Shown here piece by piece: positions 63,008 to 64,000 of a stretch of 64,000 nucleotides of DNA (the stretch's first letter is position 1; each line of letters begins with the position of its first letter). The notes under the pieces are model-generated. The model saw only the letters and a list, made by a program, of their open reading frames with translations, ran no database searches and was not told where the DNA came from. The stretch lies in NCBI GenBank assembly GCA_012934845.2, contig WNNJ02000150.1, positions 1-64,000 of the forward strand, read 5' to 3'. The stretch is from Pomphorhynchus laevis. Its lineage: Eukaryota; Acanthocephala; Palaeacanthocephala; Echinorhynchida; Pomphorhynchidae. Position numbers and translations under genes: made by a program.

Positions 63008-64000
63008 CTACATGCTCAGCGCATTCTCAAATGATTTGTACTGTGTCATAGACACGATCGAATTCGGCAATCGGTTCCATTGGTTTACCGCTCTGTGAGA
63101 AAATCGCAAGTATCTATGACATTTCCCGTGTGATTGAACATCAATAATAATAAAGATTTTCCTAATAACAGAACAAAACATGATTAAAATATGTAATATA
63201 TGCATAAATAAAAATGTCATAGTAGAAAAAGACGGTAATAACATACGATTTTAGCTGAGTTGTTTTCTTATAATAACGGGCAAATAGGATCAGTAATAAC
63301 ACCATTACGCTACCTAACGTCTGAACCACTCGAGGGCTCTCACACCTGAGTGTCCAGTCGAGGCGAACAATGGTGGGTAATCGCAAGGTGAGGAGCTTAA
63401 GAAACCTTAGCCTTTGCTAAGGGGAAACTCCTGTAGAAAAGAAGACGAATCCCGAGAATGCTCAGATACTCCAGAGCTGTACCTGAGCTGTCTCACTTAA
63501 TAACAGATGCTTGGCCCGTTTCAAGGCCCATCTAGCTTTTTTCATTACACCTTTGAATTTAATCAAGTCTGGTCCGGTCGACCATTTAACCGTAATGGTA
63601 CACCCCATGTATTTTACTCAATGTGTAAATGAGGGAAGATGTTGATTGCTCAATATGGAAGAGAGGGCTGATAGGAGTTGGAAATAAGTTTGGACTTTGA
63701 TAATTGATCTTTTAATCTTGAAAAGAAGCGGCTGATGTCCGAGACTACATCTATGCACCTGCGTCCAGAAAACAGGGCTGTGGTATAATAAGCATATATC
63801 ACTAGATGTTGTTCGGGTTTAAATGTCTTAAAAAGTATGATAGAAGCAGTAAGATATAATATAGGATAAAGTGGGGACCCTTGCGGCACACCTGTAATAG
63901 GGTAGAACTGACAAGCATTAAGGTCATCTTCATTAAAGAACCGCTTGGTGTACAGCACTATCTGGACCCTGCTAACAATTCTCGCAGGCAACCCGAGGGA
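63008..64000 (-). pseudogene. LINE RT and C-terminus (I/Jockey-like), truncated by window edge
   Basis: Minus strand: PARIVSRVQIVLYTK, FYPITGVPQGSPLYPILY (motif B), VIYAYYTTALFSG where YADD has become YAYY (motif C), RFFSRLKDQLSKSK (63991-63650); in another frame MGCTITVKWSTGPDLIKF and ARWALKRAKHLLL (63610-63480); and at the end FSHRAVNQWNRLPNSIV with KSFENALSM (63150-63008), a typical LINE C-terminus. The changed catalytic box and frameshifts show it is dead. The 5' part lies beyond the window. Confidence 0.75.

Noticed and set aside
1-64000. tRNA and rRNA genes
   Set aside because: I saw no convincing tRNA box A/B pairs in cloverleaf context and no rRNA-like conserved stretches, although RLE-type LINEs often target rDNA.

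Overview
The window is animal-type nuclear DNA, AT-rich and almost entirely repetitive. Evidence for a metazoan host is indirect: captured ubiquilin and muscle-LIM-type (CRP/MLP) protein domains, many Penelope-like elements (PLEs), several LINE clades, and tandem satellites carrying hammerhead ribozymes. Only one stretch (a short spliced-looking exon near 34.4-34.8 kb) could be an ordinary host gene. I cannot name the species.

Layout. 0-4 kb: three PLE pieces, among them a near-complete element (681-3600, minus strand) with an 860-aa RT/GIY-YIG ORF between two identical 147-bp pseudo-LTRs, each holding a hammerhead core. 4.05-8.37 kb: a satellite of about twelve 380-bp units. 8.4-12.5 kb: a PLE RT relic, the end of an RLE-type LINE, and a Ty3/Gypsy fossil. 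12.5-13.9 kb: permuted PLE (Naiad-like) scraps around an RLE-LINE tail fused to a LIM domain. 13.9-28.7 kb: a satellite of 26 units of 463 bp, each with a canonical minimal type I hammerhead, interrupted by a 2.6-kb CR1/Jockey-like LINE and a short LINE tail. 28.7-31.2 kb: seven 354-bp units, then a stray 380-bp unit. 31.6-37.9 kb: broken Naiad-like PLEs around the possible host exon and a foldback element. 38-45.2 kb: CR1-like and RTE-like LINE fragments. 45.2-51.3 kb: a plus-strand and a minus-strand Naiad-like copy around an RLE-type RT fragment. 51.3-55.9 kb: one uninterrupted 1528-aa ORF joining a zinc-finger/RT/RLE retrotransposon protein to most of a ubiquilin. 56.2-64 kb: more LINE fragments.

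Two things stand out. (1) The RLE-type LINE family appears twice with a host domain joined in frame at its C-terminus (ubiquilin at 51.3-55.9 kb; LIM at 12.65-13.5 kb), which suggests repeated capture of host coding sequence. (2) Besides canonical hammerheads, the 380-bp satellite (minus strand), the 354-bp satellite (plus strand) and the 3' UTR of the Naiad-like PLE share a structure containing all three hammerhead strands (CUGANGA, GAAA, NUH) and matching stems I, II and III with compensatory base changes, but in the non-canonical cyclic order 1-3-2. I do not know of a described natural hammerhead with this order; it may be a new ribozyme architecture working between repeat units.

These elements do not form a host pathway. 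What links them is retrotransposition: PLEs and LINEs supply RT and endonuclease, and the ribozyme satellites resemble non-autonomous passengers (retrozyme-like) that could be processed to monomeric or circular RNA and copied by PLE machinery; that last step is inference.
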